Source: Ruminococcaceae bacterium UBA5904
GTDB taxonomy: Bacteria; Bacillota; Clostridia; Oscillospirales; Acutalibacteraceae
Assembly (NCBI GenBank): GCA_002431305.1
Contig: DJEG01000121.1
Coordinates: forward strand, 11,106-28,375
Direction: 5' to 3'
Length of the DNA: 17,270 nt
In this document: in pieces, positions 14,501-17,270 of the stretch
How the letters are laid out: each line of letters starts with the position of its first letter
How positions within the stretch are numbered: the first letter of the stretch is position 1
Position numbers and translations under genes: made by a program
Notes under the pieces: generated by a model
What the model was told of the DNA's origin: nothing
Databases searched by the model: none
Seen by the model: only the letters and a program-made list of their open reading frames with translations

Positions 14501-16991
14501 CGCCGAGAGATATGAGTTTGAGAACGTTATCAAGAGAGTTAAGGAAGTTGATCTTATCGCCCAAAAGATCGCCTATCTTAAGGGTGTAAACATCAACCTT
14601 AACCGCATCCGTCCACTCAATTCTGATAACCAGCTGGAATGTTTTAATCGTGGTAAGAAGAGTACCCGAAGTAAGATAATATGAAATATTCGGAAGAAGC
14701 GAAAGAACAGTCTCAACGGGGTTATCAAGAACGTCATTCTCAATCCAGTTGAAGAGAGGTCCGGTTATCAGATTTATAAACGAAGTAACGTTCGACTGCT
14801 GATAAGCGTTGACCATTATTCTCGCACTCTGCTCAAAGTCTGCCTGACTGACAAGACCGTTTGACGCATCAATTCCGAGAGTCTCAAACAGCGGAAGCAA
14901 TATGTCGTTCCAGCCTTGCGCGCCCTTAATTATAGCCCAAACTCTAGACCACATTATAGTGGTAACTTCAATCTTAAACTGCTGGTTTCCGAGAACAGCC
15001 GCAAGAAGAGGTGCGGCGCCGAGAAGAACGCCCGAAAGAGCCTCCTGGAACTTACCTCTGTCGCCGTTAACGCCCCAGTAAAGAGTATCGAAGTTAACAT
15101 CCTTCCATCTCTGACCCATATATTCGTCATTCTCTTTACCTACGGCATAGTAACCGTCATACTCAACCGCACCGCCTTTTGCAGCCTTTAACTGCTCATA
15201 TACTGTGGGATATTTCTTATCGAATCCTGTTCTTTCCATACAACGGGCGATACCCGCGGGAGTGATACCGATATCCTCCTGAATAAGGAGTTTATAAACA
15301 AGAGCCTGCCATCCGTTAGAGTCATCAACAACCCAGCCGGCAATAGTGCTTCCCGCGCTGCCGAGAGTATTTTTAATAAATGCATCGGTGATGTTCTCAT
15401 CGATAACATTTGTAAGCATGGGGTAGATGGTCTTAAGAAGAAGATTGATTATCGAATCCTGGTAAAGCATGTTATCAAGGATATTGATAACCATTTCCTT
15501 AGGCGTGCTGTAATCCTTGCCGCCGAGAAGTTCATTCTCGGGAGGCAGGAACGAATGAAGCGAACCGCCGAGCTTCTTATTAGCCATAAGAGAGTCGATT
15601 GTGTCGACTATCGTGGTAACTTTCTCTGTGGTAACGTCATATGTAACGGCGTCGCCCGTCGACTTGTCGATATAATCGCCGACAGTTCTCGAGGGAAGAT
15701 ACTTCTGCTCCATGGCGATGGGCTTTAACTGTGTTACAAGGTTAATGTAGCTGTAAGCGTCGTCGCCGTAAATCTTAATCTTTGCTTCGTTCGATATCGA
15801 ATTGAATACGTCATAGTGGGACATGATGTCCTTATACGCATTCGTCATAAGGTCTGAGTTAGTCTCGACCTGAAGTTTTGAAGCACCCTCGACATTATTG
15901 TCGGGACCGTAGTATTTTGAAAAATATTGATCAAGAGAACTCTTAAGAGAATAAAGCTCAATTCTCGATCTGTCTACGGAGTTTCTGTCTTTATCAATGG
16001 TATATCCTTTATTATAATACTGGGGTTTCGTGCCGGAATCGTCAAAGCTTCTGTCCATGCTCCACGTTACGTCGAGGTAACGGATGGTGATGGGAGAGGG
16101 CTTGATATCCTCCGTAAGGAGAACCGTATTAACATCGGTATAGCAGTAAAACTCGTAAGTATGGAACCAGTTGCCCGAGTTTACGGTCGTGCAGTTACCG
16201 CAGAAATAGTCGATAACGGTCTCAACATTAAGATAATCGAAAAGGGTTTTCTCTTCAATATCACCGTTTCTGATCTTGTCTCTGAGGTCGTCGCCGTACT
16301 CGCCGTCTCTGATTTTATCGGCAATGGACTTATCCTCGGTCTTAATCGAGGGGTCGTAGTACCATGTGCCGTCGGCCTTCTGCGCGTTATACCATGTTAT
16401 CGTACCGTCTGCGTCAATCTCGTACGTCTTGTGATCCGAAACGCCTACAAGCTCACCGAGAGCGTCGACAAAGTACGAATAGCCGTCGAAGTAAAGGAAA
16501 TTGCCGTCGCTGTCCTTCATGGTACGAAGCTTATCCTTAACGGTATCGCCGACCATCGGGATAGTGTAATTTCCTACGCCGTAGGTCGTGCTCATGATAT
16601 TGTCCGCAATTGCATAAAACTGAATCGCGGCGTTTCTGATGCTGTTGGAGCCGTCGTCGAGAGCCGTAACCTTATGGTTGTAGGCAAACGAACGAACCGT
16701 GTTCGAACTCGAGTCATTATAAACATAATCACCCTGTTTGTTTTCGACCGTATACTGATTCATGTCGCGTATGATACTTGCTTTCTTTACGCCGTTTTCA
16801 TCAGTATCAATCACTGTCTTGTTATAACCGCCGGAGGACTCTGTGTGCGTTTTGAAGAACATATAGGCAAGAGTGTTGTAACTCGAGTCTAACTGTTCGT
16901 CATCGGCAAACGAGACGAAACCGACGGACACTGCTGAAAATAAGAAAACAGTTGAAAGTAAAACACAAAGAACTTTTTTCGTTAATTTCAT
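11595..16991 (-). CDS. Giant secreted protein with duplicated helical modules, unknown function
   Basis: A 1798-residue protein. Residues 1-29 form a signal peptide (KLTKK, hydrophobic core, SFA before DD). The N-terminal 300 residues are polar and aromatic-rich with a CGNC at 264-267. Two diverged copies of a hydrophobic helical module are visible: copy A at about 500-790 (FQEALSGVLLGAAPLLAAVL 648-667; WNDILLPLFETLG 694-706; DNPVETVLSLLPNISYYLTSG 756-776) and copy B at about 1215-1500 (FLRAISALASPLSLIIRFLA 1368-1387; AWIPLMEALTAD; DPVSVLLNMIPNLMFFITIGG 1464-1484). A 910-1050 stretch is polar with Thr-Asp-rich loops. The tail (about 1765-1798) is a hydrophobic and basic helix, LFQKIALFFKSLFGG. 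I see no LPXTG, SLH, dockerin or catalytic motif. AGGAG lies 10 nt before the ATG; it has its own promoter and terminator. Function not recognised. Confidence 0.93.
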   Translation of the reverse strand: MKLTKKVLCVLLSTVFLFSAVSVGFVSFADDEQLDSSYNTLAYMFFKTHTESSGGYNKTVIDTDENGVKKASIIRDMNQYTVENKQGDYVYNDSSSNTVRSFAYNHKVTALDDGSNSIRNAAIQFYAIADNIMSTTYGVGNYTIPMVGDTVKDKLRTMKDSDGNFLYFDGYSYFVDALGELVGVSDHKTYEIDADGTITWYNAQKADGTWYYDPSIKTEDKSIADKIRDGEYGDDLRDKIRNGDIEEKTLFDYLNVETVIDYFCGNCTTVNSGNWFHTYEFYCYTDVNTVLLTEDIKPSPITIRYLDVTWSMDRSFDDSGTKPQYYNKGYTIDKDRNSVDRSRIELYSLKSSLDQYFSKYYGPDNNVEGASKLQVETNSDLMTNAYKDIMSHYDVFNSISNEAKIKIYGDDAYSYINLVTQLKPIAMEQKYLPSRTVGDYIDKSTGDAVTYDVTTEKVTTIVDTIDSLMANKKLGGSLHSFLPPENELLGGKDYSTPKEMVINILDNMLYQDSIINLLLKTIYPMLTNVIDENITDAFIKNTLGSAGSTIAGWVVDDSNGWQALVYKLLIQEDIGITPAGIARCMERTGFDKKYPTVYEQLKAAKGGAVEYDGYYAVGKENDEYMGQRWKDVNFDTLYWGVNGDRGKFQEALSGVLLGAAPLLAAVLGNQQFKIEVTTIMWSRVWAIIKGAQGWNDILLPLFETLGIDASNGLVSQADFEQSARIMVNAYQQSNVTSFINLITGPLFNWIENDVLDNPVETVLSLLPNISYYLTSGTLLTTIKTFQLVIRIEWTDAVKVDVYTLKIGDLLGDKINFLNSLDNVLKLISLGAETGNPIIGYTATGKTAAGGAYSGTAIYKTTDEAVMAAKNYGCVSNSIETVGVTEAYKNVNGDLSLYPDSEYTEKVTGLNSDGSINTDIAVLEDIAYANNAGNVLDASELTTTELVNAYKTKVKIYYSYYTYTDPETGKETTSKDKPGEDISFTLTRTTRKPADTINYNTVFSAVMEENEVSLPVLMDYKLQATGTERQVSSLRNTAITNDYGTWNANTRKYIEMTVDGQESYGLVLLYIFRYLFSALNYRAFDMQTNDFATNLTLLDAFGLGDILTKNLFYGLKLEDIINNVTLNPDEAIAALYELFYTNEFGSVLTVQENSDGTKSIVRGKNYTYYLDPVDYKTDELMEYAEKYDDYTFGSGVLYTQYWTKENAQYVTNNLDGLVENVLAMLKIEDLDSLTGFLEDKLADFLFNNEMLSKIADLVYGMIDGLNLESLFNNALDIDYSKQALANALDYEFKYTDENGNPKTVFAAGYIRADAGKTLEDGTVKGNTYDKNTFYQTGINEETGEDMIVAIDWGYNNPEITSRYSGREIFLRAISALASPLSLIIRFLALDENLSIFDLVTIPGYAGYYYAWIPLMEALTADSDLLTYQDYYTRVYAGESAASQNCDCIYYLLKPLFSFVEELLADPVSVLLNMIPNLMFFITIGGLNDTINNLLHFAYVLLDILQPVYDAYPLINKFLSNVEVGGMALNLSVPLDFDANQLINSLIESLVGTALSFDIENKNIVLGTHKEMKDQPKLDADGNQILDEDGNVVMEQVEVEVTDYAVGKLNITLPYIDLSTLCVGTLTKVTSKNNEQIIFLNSAGGADLLTLALRLVMQTLFYKSNAINLSNFLITFCMLDKEDSSLLTNIFTFLNEAANNNELPDKIMGFLFKLISFLVPVADNIGDRFRQVDFSITDLFKAFGTDNFMKYLQALINAGGNGGSEQLSLIARIMRMIVALFQKIALFFKSLFGGVSTAKA

Positions 16992-17058
16992 GTAGTGTCA
17001 TCTCCTTTTAAAATTTTGTGATATATACAGAAACACCACTGTAATATACTCCACTCTT

Positions 17059-17087
17059 ATTATATACGTTTAATTTATACAAAGCAA
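17059..17087 (-). promoter_or_regulatory. Promoter of the giant secreted-protein gene
   Basis: On the minus strand, -35 TTGCTT (17082-17087), 17-bp spacer, -10 TATAAT (17059-17064), giving a leader of about 60 nt. The 94 nt between here and the divergent tRNA promoter are AT-rich with no further signal I can support. Confidence 0.65.
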
Positions 17088-17180
17088 GCGACACAATCTA
17101 TATTTTTGTCGATTTAATGCATTCGGAATAAATTTCATTGTTTTGAATAAATTGTGAACGGTAATTTTGTTAAAAAATAC

Positions 17181-17209
17181 TTGATTTTTTTGAGCATTTA
17201 AGTTATAAT
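17181..17209 (+). promoter_or_regulatory. Sigma-A promoter of the tRNA-Leu gene
   Basis: -35 TTGATT (17181-17186), 17-bp spacer, -10 TATAAT (17204-17209); the tRNA begins about 26 nt after the expected start of transcription. Confidence 0.75.
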
Positions 17210-17241
17210 TTTCAATGTGCTTAAAAAGTACGACAGTAAAA

Positions 17242-17270
17242 GCCGGCGTGTTGGAATTGGCAGACGAGGC
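17242..17270 (+). tRNA. tRNA-Leu, 5' part only
   Basis: GCCGGCG acceptor arm, TG, then TTGGAATTGGCAGACGAGGC, the D-arm sequence typical of bacterial tRNA-Leu (GGAATTGGCAGAC). The gene is cut by the window edge before the anticodon, so the isoacceptor cannot be stated. Confidence 0.82.

Noticed and set aside
15927..16892. 321-codon open frame on the plus strand, antisense to the giant gene
   Set aside because: No ribosome site, Arg/Val-rich shadow composition, no family resemblance; it mirrors the codon bias of the minus-strand gene.
1..17270. CRISPR arrays, insertion sequences, phage genes or attachment sites
   Set aside because: No regularly spaced repeats, transposase, integrase or terminal repeats were seen; only the first part of a tRNA-Leu is present and its 3' end is outside the window.

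Overview
The window reads as a low-to-moderate GC Gram-positive anaerobe, most likely a gut-type member of the Clostridia (Oscillospiraceae/Ruminococcaceae-like). This rests on strong AGGAGG ribosome sites, consensus sigma-A promoters with 17-bp spacers, a lipoprotein MetQ, a TarI-like cytidylyltransferase, a UvrX/YolD pair and a giant secreted protein of a kind I associate with gut Clostridia. No species can be named from the sequence alone.

Left part (1-4900). On the minus strand, a TarI/IspD-like cytidylyltransferase is followed by a family-2 glycosyltransferase that runs off the left edge; together they look like surface-polymer synthesis. Transcribed divergently is a two-gene SOS-type operon, a Y-family DNA polymerase overlapping a YolD-like protein, with a near-consensus LexA box at its start site. 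Converging on it is a two-gene HEPN/MNT module of toxin-antitoxin type.

Centre (4900-10950). A minus-strand cluster runs metQ-metN-metI (methionine ABC importer), an AhpD-like protein, a short-chain dehydrogenase and tcdA (tRNA ct6A dehydratase), ending in a clear terminator. Upstream lies a LysR-type regulator. The metQ leader holds a consensus promoter, a palindrome centred near -66 that fits a LysR box, a second inverted repeat over the -10, and a 19-codon leader ORF with a perfect Shine-Dalgarno. The most striking observation is that MetQ appears circularly permuted: the half that is C-terminal in ordinary MetQ directly follows the lipobox, and the normally N-terminal half is at the end.

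Right part (10950-17270). A stand-alone HIRAN-domain protein (+) with a strong terminator is followed by a convergent gene for a 1798-residue secreted protein of unknown function. That protein has two diverged copies of a long helical module and a hydrophobic/basic C-terminal helix. At the right edge, the first 29 bases of a tRNA-Leu begin on the plus strand behind a consensus promoter.
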